In this document: one piece after another, positions 1 to 10,032 of the stretch
Numbering within the stretch: position 1 is the stretch's first letter
Layout: each line of letters opens with the position of its first letter
From: Candidatus Ruthia sp. Plio_17_S18
GTDB lineage: Bacteria > Pseudomonadota > Gammaproteobacteria > PS1 > Pseudothioglobaceae
NCBI GenBank assembly: GCA_021730105.1
Contig: CP072538.1
Coordinates: 744,001-808,000 of the forward strand
DNA: 64,000 nucleotides
Direction: 5' to 3'
Notes under the pieces: generated by a model
What the model saw: only the letters and a program-made list of their open reading frames with translations
Told to the model about the DNA's origin: nothing
Databases searched by the model: none
Position numbers and translations under genes: made by a program

Positions 1-460
1 TACTGTTTTAGTTTGCACTGTCCAGTGGTTGCCATTATATTTAATTTTGCTGAAGTTGTTAATCTCAGTACGATATTCTGAGTTGGCTTGTCCATTGTTG
101 TCTGATATGACGATGAGTCTTTGGCCATATAGGCAATATCTGTCGTTATCGTCATAGTTGATGCCGCCTTTAATGCCATCAGTCGCAATGGTCTTTGAAC
201 AGCGGTGGATGGTAAGCCACCTAGGCTAAAATCCATGCCTAGAATGCCGTTGTCAGCGTTTGAATTGTAGTTAATACTCAGTTCGGGTTGCATGTCTGCA
301 ACACCGGGTGGGACAGTAATAGGGATGGTGTAGTTGGCAGCGCTCTGGTTAACGCTTAAAAGCACATGCGGTGCTGCCAACTAGGGTGGTGGTGTCTAGT
401 TAGGAAAACTAATAAAGTTGAAACAGTTAGGTTGATAGACTGGGTGAGCAATGCTTGCAT
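1..460 (-). pseudogene. N-terminal remnant of SpvB/TcaC-type (YD-repeat toxin family) secreted protein, frameshifted, runs off left edge
   Basis: Reading leftwards from an ATG at 460, preceded by an AGGAAA ribosome site, there is a hydrophobic start (MQALLTQSINLTV...) typical of an export signal. A second frame then gives LDTTTLVGSTACAF. A third gives SVNQSAANYTIPITVPPG and QPELSINYNSNADNGILG. A further frame change near 205-225 leads to IHRCSKTIATDGIKGGINYD and DRYCLYGQRL. These are the conserved opening motifs of the SpvB/TcdB-like N-terminal domain found in insecticidal toxin complexes and in large YD-repeat proteins. At least three frame changes within about 150 codons show that it is not translated as one protein. 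The C-terminal part lies outside the window. YD-repeat proteins are known in bathymodioline mussel symbionts, where roles in host interaction or defence are proposed. Confidence 0.8.
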
Positions 461-470
461 TGTTGTTTCC

Positions 471-815
471 TTATAGGTCTTGCTTTAGGGCTTCTAGTTG
501 GGCTTTGGCGCTGGATGTTTAGCTTGGTTTGTTCAACTTTGCTGAGTTTGATTTTGGGTAGATCAAATGTGGCGATTAGGCTATCGGTTTGTTTAAGTTG
601 ATCTTGGTCTAGTTGGGGTAGAGGTTTGGGTTGTATTCGTTATCATTAGCAGTGTTAATAAAGTTGTTGCTGTTAAAAGGGTTTTTAGCTTGGTTGGTAA
701 TTAGGTTGAGTTGTTTGGGTGAATATAGATGAGATGTTGTTATTAGGTTGAGTGTCGATGTTAAGAGCAACAGCCAAAACAGCTACAGGTGCAGGTGGCG
801 GTAGTTGGTGGACAT
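471..815 (-). pseudogene. Decayed small gene upstream of the SpvB-type remnant
   Basis: An ATG at 815 opens a frame (MSTNYRHLHL) that stops after ten codons, resumes as a hydrophobic stretch (LFWLLLLTSTLNLITTSH) and stops again. A second frame continues with PKPLPQLDQDQLKQTDSLIA and DLPKIKLSKVEQTKLN. A third ends SAKAQLEALKQDL-stop, eleven bases before the ATG of the SpvB-type remnant. The charged, helical C-terminus and tight spacing suggest a small exported or membrane-anchored partner in the same operon. No family was recognised. The remainder up to 918 shows only an AT-rich stretch before hisS. Confidence 0.5.
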
Positions 816-948
816 GGATGCTCCCTAAGTGTTTGGGGAAATTAGGGAAATTCTGTCATAAAAGCAAATACCATATTTTGTTTTTATTTTTCTAATCCAC
901 AAGATAGAAATTGGTAAAATGCTAAAAACTCCTAACACTTACCAACAA

Positions 949-2217
949 ATGAGTAAAAAAATCCAGGCCATTCGTGGCATGAACGACTTATTACCTAAAG
1001 ATTCTGCGCTTTGGCTGTTGTTAGAAAAGGCAATTTTTGATTTGTTTATCAGTTATGGTTATCAAAATATTCGCACGCCAATTGTTGAAAGAACTGATAC
1101 CTTTTGTCGTGCAATTGGTGGGGCTACGGACATTGTTGAAAAGGAAATGTATTCGTGGACAGAGTCAAGCGGCGAGTCATTAAGCTTAAGGCCTGAAGGC
1201 ACAGCAGGTTGTGTACGCATGATGATTGAGCATAACTTGCCCAGAGAAGGGATTCAAAAAGTTTTTTATCAAGGGGCGATGTTTCGGCACGAGCGCCCGC
1301 AAAAGGGGCGTTATCGCCAGTTTCATCAAGTGGGGATTGAGGTGTTTGGTGCAATTGATGCCAAAGTGGATGCTGAACTTATGATGATGACGTATGCTTT
1401 GTGGCAAGTTTTAGGTTTGAAAAATATTGTATTAGAAATTAACACTTTAGGCTCTAGTGAGGCTAGAACTGCTTATAAAAAAGTATTGGTTACGTATTTT
1501 AATCAGCATAAAGAACAGCTTGATGGAGATAGTTTAAGACGATTAAAAACCAATCCCTTGCGCATTTTGGATAGTAAGAATAAAGTAATGCACTCTTTAA
1601 TTAGTAATGCACCCAAGTTAATGGATTGCTTAGACGAAGAATCTGCACAACACTTTGAGCAGTTTAAGACTTATTTAGATGCCTTAAACATTGCTTATGT
1701 AATTAATACCCGCTTGGTTCGCGGGTTGGATTATTACAACCGCACTGTATTTGAATGGACGACAACTGATTTAGGTACACAAGGTACGATTTGCGCCGGT
1801 GGACGATATGACGGTTTGGTTGAAAAAATGGGTGGTATACCAACACCAGCAGTTGGTTTAGCAATTGGATTGGAGCGATTGGTGTTGTTATTAGAGGCAC
1901 AGAACCTAATGGCAGTTGAACCTACTTTGTCTATTTACTTAGTTGCATTAGGTGAAAAAGCGCAGGTTAAATCGATGCAAATAGCCAGTACTTTGCATGA
2001 TGTACTGCCTAATGCAATCTTTTATAATGACATCACTTTGGGTAGTTTTCAAAGTCAGTTTAAAAAGGCAGATAAAGCCAAAGCGCATTTTGCATTAATC
2101 TTGGGTGAGCAAGAATTAAACAACAATCAAGTGAGTATCAAACCTCTAAAAGGCCAAGGAGTGCAACAAACCATGGATTTAGAAGAAGCGATTAAATATT
2201 TTAAGGAAAACACATGA
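949..2217 (+). CDS. hisS: Histidine--tRNA ligase
   Basis: Class II aminoacyl-tRNA synthetase charging tRNA-His in the cytoplasm. Visible are the family opening KKIQAIRGMNDLLP, motif 2 FRHERPQKGRYRQFHQ, the histidine-specific loop LVRGLDYYNRTVFEW, and motif 3 AVGLAIGLERLVLL, followed by an anticodon-binding domain. The length of about 420 residues is normal. The frame is open from an ATG at 919, but the family start fits the ATG at 949 (MSKKIQ); neither has a good Shine-Dalgarno sequence. The stop overlaps the yfgM start (ATGA), so the two genes are co-transcribed and translationally coupled. Confidence 0.97.
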   Translation: MSKKIQAIRGMNDLLPKDSALWLLLEKAIFDLFISYGYQNIRTPIVERTDTFCRAIGGATDIVEKEMYSWTESSGESLSLRPEGTAGCVRMMIEHNLPREGIQKVFYQGAMFRHERPQKGRYRQFHQVGIEVFGAIDAKVDAELMMMTYALWQVLGLKNIVLEINTLGSSEARTAYKKVLVTYFNQHKEQLDGDSLRRLKTNPLRILDSKNKVMHSLISNAPKLMDCLDEESAQHFEQFKTYLDALNIAYVINTRLVRGLDYYNRTVFEWTTTDLGTQGTICAGGRYDGLVEKMGGIPTPAVGLAIGLERLVLLLEAQNLMAVEPTLSIYLVALGEKAQVKSMQIASTLHDVLPNAIFYNDITLGSFQSQFKKADKAKAHFALILGEQELNNNQVSIKPLKGQGVQQTMDLEEAIKYFKENT

Positions 2218-2831
2218 AAAATTTTATTGAAGTAGGTAAGACTGAAGAAGAACAGGTTGAACAAGTTAAACGTTGGATTAAAGAAAATACACTACAAATT
2301 GTTGTTGGTGTTGCCTTAGGTTTGAGTGGCATTTGGGGTTTTGATGCTTATAAAAATTATCAACACACACAGTTGATTGAAGCGCGAAGTATTTACTTAA
2401 CACTTAGCGCCAACCCTAACGACACACAGGCCTACGAACAACTAAAAAATAACCATGCAAGTAGCGGCTATCTTGACCAAGCAACATTAATTCTAGCTAA
2501 AAATGCAGTGGCTAATAAAAATTATACGCAAGCACTTGAATACCTTACTCCATTGAGTGATACAAGCCATGTCTCTATTGCCAAAGTTGTCAACATGAGA
2601 ATAGCCAGCCTACATTTAGAAATGGGTAATTACAAGCAAGCACTTGGCGTGCTAAACACTGTACCTAATAGTGCATTTGACGGCTTATATAATCAACTTA
2701 AAGGAGATATTTATTTGGCTGAAAAGCAAACTAATAATGCTAAAAAACATTATGAATTAGCCCTAAGTCAAATTTCTAAAAATTCTGAATTGCAAAATTT
2801 GATTAAAATTAAATTAAGCGATCTTAATTAA
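2214..2831 (+). CDS. yfgM: YfgM family ancillary SecYEG translocon subunit (TPR protein)
   Basis: A protein of 205 residues with a short cytoplasmic N-terminus rich in Glu (KTEEEQVEQVKRWIKEN), one membrane segment at about residues 25-42 (IVVGVALGLSGIWGF), and a periplasmic region of tetratricopeptide-like helices, for example NYKQALGVLNTVPN. This is the YfgM/UPF0070 plan; the Escherichia coli protein associates with SecYEG and periplasmic chaperones. It sits between hisS and der as in other gammaproteobacteria, but bamB, which usually lies between yfgM and der, is absent here. Confidence 0.9.
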   Translation: MKNFIEVGKTEEEQVEQVKRWIKENTLQIVVGVALGLSGIWGFDAYKNYQHTQLIEARSIYLTLSANPNDTQAYEQLKNNHASSGYLDQATLILAKNAVANKNYTQALEYLTPLSDTSHVSIAKVVNMRIASLHLEMGNYKQALGVLNTVPNSAFDGLYNQLKGDIYLAEKQTNNAKKHYELALSQISKNSELQNLIKIKLSDLN

Positions 2832-2837
2832 TAACTT

Positions 2838-4235
2838 ATGGGCTTACCTATTATTTGTCTTGTTGGACGGCCTAATGTTGGTAAGTCCACGCTGTTTAAC
2901 CGCCTAAGCCATTCACGCCAAGCATTGGTGTCTGATTTTGAAGGGTTAACTCGCGATCGTCAATATGCAGAAGTGCTTTTGAATAATGATACGCAAACTT
3001 TTGCCACAATTATTGACACAGGCGGACTGACCAACAAAGACAACTTAGTTGATAGTGGTATTCAAAGTCAAGTACTAAACGCGTTAGAAGAATCAGATAT
3101 TATTTATTTTATAGTTAGTAGCAGAGATGGTGTGATTGGTCTTGATTTAGAAATCTCAGCACGCCTTAGAAAGATTAAAAAAAATATCATCTTGGTTTGT
3201 AATAAAGCCGAGGGCTTAAACCCGGCATTAGCTGCTGAATTTTTTGAGCTTGGACTGGGTGAGCCTATGCTTATTTCAGCCGAACATGGCCAAGGCATTG
3301 CTGAGTTAATTGACGCTACCTTGCCCCTGCTACCTCAAGCCACCGTTGATGAAATAGAAAAAGTAGAAGGTATTGCTGTAGCCGTACTTGGTAGGCCTAA
3401 TGTGGGTAAATCAACATTAATTAACCGTATGTTAGGACAAGAGCGTGTGCTGGTGATTGATTTACCAGGCACCACGCGTGATAGTATTGATATCCCTTTT
3501 GAACGTGAAGGGCAAAAATATACACTTATTGATACAGCGGGCATTCGCCGTAAACGCTCAACCCATGAGAAAGTTGAGATATTTTCTATTATTAAAGCCA
3601 TTGATGCCTTGGAAAGGGCCCATGTTGTCATTCTTGTACTAGATGCACAAACTGGAGTGACTGAACAAGACGCTACTCTACTGGGCATGATTGCAGATAA
3701 AGGTAGAGCACTACTCATTGTCATTAACAAATGGGATGGTTTGGATGATTATCAAAAACAAGAAGTTAAGCGCAAATTGGACGTTAAACTTTCTTTTGTA
3801 AATTATGCCAGTGTACATTACATTTCTGCCCTACACGGCTCTGGTGTGGGCAAATTATTTGCACCCATAAACCGGTCTTATAAAAACGCTGGCGGGCAAT
3901 ATTCAACCTCAGTATTGAATAAAATTTTAGAAAAAGCCAATCAAGGTCATCAGCCACCACCTGTTAAAGGCAGAAGGCTAAAAATCAAATATGTCAATCA
4001 AACCGATGTTTTTCCACCGACGTTTATTTTTCATGGTAATCACCTACAAAATGTACCCAATGTCTATGAACGTTATTTAAAGAACTTTTTTATTAATGCT
4101 TTAAAGTTAACCAATACCCCTATCAAGATTGAATACAAAAGTGGTGACAACCCTTTTAAAGATAGAAAAAATATATTGAATGCTAGACAAATTGCCAAAA
4201 AACGTCGTTTAATGAAATTTGTTAAAAAGCGTTAA
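2838..4235 (+). CDS. der: Ribosome-associated double GTPase Der (EngA)
   Basis: Essential GTPase needed for 50S ribosomal subunit assembly. Two tandem Era-like GTP-binding domains are visible: the first with P-loop GRPNVGKST near residue 9, DTGG and NKAE; the second with GRPNVGKST near residue 184, DTAG and NKWD. They are followed by the KH-like C-terminal domain and a basic tail (RQIAKKRRLMKFVKKR). The length of 465 residues is standard. The gene starts six bases after yfgM and ends the hisS-yfgM-der operon, with its stop touching the stop of the opposing M48 pseudogene. Confidence 0.97.
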   Translation: MGLPIICLVGRPNVGKSTLFNRLSHSRQALVSDFEGLTRDRQYAEVLLNNDTQTFATIIDTGGLTNKDNLVDSGIQSQVLNALEESDIIYFIVSSRDGVIGLDLEISARLRKIKKNIILVCNKAEGLNPALAAEFFELGLGEPMLISAEHGQGIAELIDATLPLLPQATVDEIEKVEGIAVAVLGRPNVGKSTLINRMLGQERVLVIDLPGTTRDSIDIPFEREGQKYTLIDTAGIRRKRSTHEKVEIFSIIKAIDALERAHVVILVLDAQTGVTEQDATLLGMIADKGRALLIVINKWDGLDDYQKQEVKRKLDVKLSFVNYASVHYISALHGSGVGKLFAPINRSYKNAGGQYSTSVLNKILEKANQGHQPPPVKGRRLKIKYVNQTDVFPPTFIFHGNHLQNVPNVYERYLKNFFINALKLTNTPIKIEYKSGDNPFKDRKNILNARQIAKKRRLMKFVKKR

Positions 4236-5173
4236 GGTATTCTTGATATTGGTATTGTGCTAAAGACCACGCTTACGCTGCTCTTGTTTGACTTTTTCTT
4301 CTCAACATAAGCGTTACCCAAAGTTTCAAACAGGGCTAAAAATACACCAACATCACCCGCTTTAAGCGTTGATGCACCGTGATGAGAAAACACAGCATTA
4401 TTTACCAGTAACGTTTTATAATTCTTATTTATCCTACCACTATGATAGTACTGCTCAGCTAGCTTTGCATAACGTGCTAGGCTTTTTGCCATGTCAGCAT
4501 TAAGTGGATGGTCATGCAATCTGTATTTTTCATTACTACCTAATTGCTTGTGCATACGCGTCCATATTTCAGCACCTGCACTTGGTTTATAACCTGCTAA
4601 TGCTGAATAAATAACTGAATATTTATCCGCCTCGTCTTCTTGATTGGTGATGAAACTTGTCTCATAGGCTGCACTTCAAAGTTTTTTATCAAGTCATTTC
4701 GATAACATTAATTTACCTTGTTTCTCACTAGCATGTTTAGCATTTACATGCACCATTTCATGGGCTAAAATGACTGCCAACTCATCATCATAGCGTACTG
4801 TCAACTTTCCTTTCAACAATTCTGTGTAAACAAAAATTTTGCCACCACCAATGGTGAAAGCATTTCACTAATGATTATCAATTAGGTGCACTTCCCAAGG
4901 CAAATCTATTCTATGAATGACCTTTTTAAGCCGATTAAACACATGCTGAATACAAGAAAAATATTTACTTTGACTATCTTTTTTTTGTTTTAAATCAGCA
5001 AGAATTTCTTTACTTGGTATATTGGCACGTTTAATATCTTGTGCTTGAGATTCAAAGCTTATTTCACGTTTACATGTCACTGGGTCAACAAAACTAATGG
5101 CATTACTAGCTGACATAAGTCCTTTATAAATCGTTGATAAGCATGGAGATAATAATAACGCACCAAATAACAA
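4232..5173 (-). pseudogene. M48-type periplasmic metalloprotease, inactivated by nonsense codons
   Basis: One reading frame on the minus strand keeps protease similarity throughout but has adjacent stops TAG TGA at about 4865-4870 and two further TGA stops near 4675-4700. Upstream is a lipoprotein-like start (LLLSPCLS). The middle part reads NAFTIGGGKIFVYTELL, then the zinc motif HEMVHVNAKHASEKQG (HExxH), then ITNQEDEADKYSV with the third-ligand Glu. The C-terminal third (4232-4555) is open. This matches M48 peptidases of the Oma1/LoiP/BepA type. The absence of frameshifts alongside several nonsense changes suggests decay by point substitution. The start is uncertain because an in-frame TGA lies just upstream. 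Confidence 0.8.
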
Positions 5174-5204
5174 AAGCAGTCAGATCAATATTGTTATAAA
5201 CGGA

Positions 5205-6902
<1,698 letters not shown>

Positions 6903-6922
6903 TTAAGATTAATTATTGACAA

Positions 6923-8644
6923 ATGCAGTACAAGCAATTCATCTCTAGCTTATTTGTTTATTTAAAACCACACATTGGTAAACTTGTCTTTACTTCAGTC
7001 ATGATGATGTTGGCGACAGTGCTTGAAAGCTCAGTACCAGAAATCACAGGTAGAATTGTTGATGAATTGTTTGCAACTGAACGTGAATCAAAAACTGCGT
7101 TTATTTATGCTTTTGCTTTGTTTGGTATTGTTGTTCTTAGTTCGTTGTTTGCGCTTACTTCTACTGCAGTTAGTTCTTGGGTGTCTAATAAAGTGATTAT
7201 GGATTTACGCGTTACCATGTTTGCTAAATTACTGAAATTATCTAAGTCATATTTTGATCAACACCCTACGGGAAAAACATTATCTAAAATCACTTTTGAT
7301 GTTGAGCAAATTGCAGCCAGTGCCTCAACCATTTGGCTGGATTTTATTAAATCATCAATGACTGTTGTTATCTTAATTGGCTATTTATTTTATAAAAACT
7401 GGCAGCTAAGTTTAACGCTGTTAGTACTCCTACCACTGGTGTATTTAGCCGTTAAACTATCCTCTAATCGTATGCGTCGTTCGAGTATTAATGTACAGAA
7501 ATCAATGGGTAATATGACGCACTTACTTAATGAAAATATTTCTGGCAACACCTTGGTTAAAATTTATCACGCCCAATCTCAAATAAGTGAAAAGTTTAAC
7601 AGCTTGATTAAAAATATCCGTCAACAACGTTTTAAAGTTGATATAACCAGTAGTTCTAGTACCGCTTTTGTTAATGTTTTAATTGGCTTGTCTTTAAGTA
7701 GTGTGGTGTATTGTTCCTCTACTTCACTACAAATGAGTGCGGGTGAATTTTTATCTTTTTTTACGGCAATGGGCATGTTGCTTAAACCTGCTAAGAGTTT
7801 AGTTAATATCAACAAACCTTTGCAAAATGCGATGGCAGCGGGTGAAAGTGTGTTTGGACTTATTAACGAAAAGGAAGAATCTAATACTGGCACTAAAAAA
7901 CTAAAAAAATCCAAAGGTGTCATTAAATTTAACGACGTATCATTTTCTTACAATAATAATAATACCGTGCTTAAACATATCAATCTAAACATCAAACCAG
8001 GTGAAACAATTGCATTTGTTGGTGCAACAGGTAGTGGTAAAACCACTATTATTCAATTATTGATGCGCTTTTATTCGCCAACACAAGGCTCTATCACTAT
8101 TGATGGTATAGATATTAACCGGTTTGAAATTGATTCATTACGCTCAAATATTGCCTTTGTTGATCAAAATGTGCAACTATTTAATGACTCTATTAGAAGA
8201 AATATTGCCTTAGGACAACTAGGTACCATGACAGATACACAAATCAAACGCTCAGCAATTGCTGCCAATGCTGATGAATTTATTCAACAACTAGAATATG
8301 GATTTGATACGCAAATTGGCGAAAATGGCGTATCACTCTCAGGCGGACAACGACAACGACTTGCTATTGCAAGGGCGATTGCTAAAAACAGTCCTATTTT
8401 AATTTTAGACGAAGCCACCTCAGCATTAGACAGTGCCACTGAAAAACAGGTACAAAATGCGATTCATGAAATGCAAAAAGACAGAACCACTATTATTATT
8501 GCTCATCGATTAAGCACCATTCAAAAGGCCGACCGCATTATTGTACTGCGCCATGGCAGCATCATTGAACAAGGCACTCATCAAAAACTGTTAGACCATC
8601 AAGGCGAATATGCCCAAATGTATAAACACCAATTTGAGGATTAA
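6923..8644 (+). CDS. msbA: Lipid A export ABC transporter, ATP-binding/permease protein
   Basis: Half-transporter of 573 residues: an N-terminal exporter-type membrane domain with six segments, then an ABC ATPase. The Walker A motif is GATGSGKTT (near residue 370), the signature is VSLSGGQRQR, Walker B is ILILDEATSALD, and the H-loop is IIAHRLSTI. Overall organisation fits MsbA, which flips lipid A-core across the inner membrane; other exporters of this fold cannot be fully excluded. It is convergent with the aldehyde dehydrogenase, the two stop codons overlapping by four bases. Confidence 0.85.
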   Translation: MQYKQFISSLFVYLKPHIGKLVFTSVMMMLATVLESSVPEITGRIVDELFATERESKTAFIYAFALFGIVVLSSLFALTSTAVSSWVSNKVIMDLRVTMFAKLLKLSKSYFDQHPTGKTLSKITFDVEQIAASASTIWLDFIKSSMTVVILIGYLFYKNWQLSLTLLVLLPLVYLAVKLSSNRMRRSSINVQKSMGNMTHLLNENISGNTLVKIYHAQSQISEKFNSLIKNIRQQRFKVDITSSSSTAFVNVLIGLSLSSVVYCSSTSLQMSAGEFLSFFTAMGMLLKPAKSLVNINKPLQNAMAAGESVFGLINEKEESNTGTKKLKKSKGVIKFNDVSFSYNNNNTVLKHINLNIKPGETIAFVGATGSGKTTIIQLLMRFYSPTQGSITIDGIDINRFEIDSLRSNIAFVDQNVQLFNDSIRRNIALGQLGTMTDTQIKRSAIAANADEFIQQLEYGFDTQIGENGVSLSGGQRQRLAIARAIAKNSPILILDEATSALDSATEKQVQNAIHEMQKDRTTIIIAHRLSTIQKADRIIVLRHGSIIEQGTHQKLLDHQGEYAQMYKHQFED

Positions 8645-10026
8645 TGTTTAATAACAATCATTTTATGCTCAAGCATGTCATGCATAGTATGATTAATACC
8701 ACCAATACCATAGCCTGAATGTTTACGTCCTGCAAATGGCATCCAATCAACCCTAAAGGTGGTGTAATCATTAATCATAACGGCTGAAGCAGATAGTGCT
8801 TTTGCACTGTTCATGGCAGTGGTAATATTATCACTAAAGATTGATGCTTGGAACGACACCTCTAAGCTGTTAGCAGCTTCAATCACTTCACTAATATCAA
8901 AATAATCATATATGCAAACCACGGGGCCAAATATCTCCTGATTAGAAACTTTAGAATTATTGCCAGGATTTAATAATACAGTAGGCTCATAACTAACCGC
9001 ATTAATGCGCTTGCCACCTGTTATTAAAGTCGCACCTTCAGTAATGGCTTGATTGACCCACGCTTCAACTCTATCTATCTCCTTAGGTAAAATTAATGGA
9101 CCCACATCAGTCGCCTCATCAATAGCGTCACCTACAACCAGTTGACTGGCAACATCTGCAATTTTTTGTGCAACCTCCTTGGCCTTATCTTTAGGAACAA
9201 ATACACGTTGTACTGACACGCATACCTGCCCAGCATGGTAAAAACCAGCTTTAACCACGCCTGCAATAAATCCATCCATGTCACTATACTCGTCAAAAAT
9301 AAGCGGAGCAACACCACCATGCTCCAATGCACAACGCACACCTGGTGCAAGCTTAGATTTAAGCATCCAGCCTACTTGTGCAGAGCCAATAAAACTAAAA
9401 AATGCCACTCTTGAATCGGTGACCAATTTTTCTGAGTTTTCCCTATCAGTCAACGCCACTTGTAAATAACCCTCAGGCAAGCCCGCCTTAATTGCCAATT
9501 TAGCAAAGCGCAATGCACATAAAGGCGTGATTGCTGCTGGTTTAACAATCACTGGACATCCTGTTGCAATAGCAGGCACTACTTGATGAATAATTAAATT
9601 AAGTGGGTGATTAAAAGCGCTCACTGCTACAACCACACCAATTGGCTCCATAATCGTAAAAGCTAAGCGTTGCACTCCTGCTTGCGTTAAGTCCATTGGA
9701 ATTTGCTCACCTTTAATATTTCTAATGCCAGCAATGGCAATATTAATGCCGTCAATCGCTCTAGTTACTTCTATGCGTGCATCTTTTAAAGGCTTGCCAC
9801 CTTCATTAGCAATCAAGCGTGCAAAATCTTCATGCTCTTCAACCACTAAATTTGCTAATTTTTGCAAAATTTCAATTCGTTGATAGGCTGGTAAACACTC
9901 GCCTTCGTGTAAATTTTTTGCTGTTTTAAGCATCAATTCAACATCACCAGCATTATGCATGGTTAACGCTTTTAAGGTTTTCCCAGTGTAGGCTTGTTTA
10001 ACAGTTAAAATATTTACCTTCATCAT
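8641..10026 (-). CDS. NAD(P)-dependent aldehyde dehydrogenase family protein
   Basis: A complete ALDH-fold enzyme of 461 residues. The nucleotide-binding core SAFNHPLNLIIHQVVPAI, the general-base Glu in ALEHGG (about residue 232) and the nucleophilic Cys in GQVCVSVQRV (about residue 269) are all present. So is the EIFGPVV motif near the C-terminus. The substrate cannot be read from sequence. It directly follows the thiamine-diphosphate enzyme gene (six bases), so the pair may turn a 2-oxo acid into an aldehyde and then an acid. It is one of only two intact genes at the 3' end of an otherwise decaying operon. Confidence 0.88.
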   Translation of the reverse strand: MMKVNILTVKQAYTGKTLKALTMHNAGDVELMLKTAKNLHEGECLPAYQRIEILQKLANLVVEEHEDFARLIANEGGKPLKDARIEVTRAIDGINIAIAGIRNIKGEQIPMDLTQAGVQRLAFTIMEPIGVVVAVSAFNHPLNLIIHQVVPAIATGCPVIVKPAAITPLCALRFAKLAIKAGLPEGYLQVALTDRENSEKLVTDSRVAFFSFIGSAQVGWMLKSKLAPGVRCALEHGGVAPLIFDEYSDMDGFIAGVVKAGFYHAGQVCVSVQRVFVPKDKAKEVAQKIADVASQLVVGDAIDEATDVGPLILPKEIDRVEAWVNQAITEGATLITGGKRINAVSYEPTVLLNPGNNSKVSNQEIFGPVVCIYDYFDISEVIEAANSLEVSFQASIFSDNITTAMNSAKALSASAVMINDYTTFRVDWMPFAGRKHSGYGIGGINHTMHDMLEHKMIVIKH

Positions 10027-10032
10027 ATTTGA

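Noticed and set aside
4232..5173. Stop-codon recoding (selenocysteine or read-through) in the M48 gene
   Set aside because: Stops include TAG as well as TGA, two are adjacent, no SECIS-like hairpin was seen, and other accessory genes here are plainly dead.
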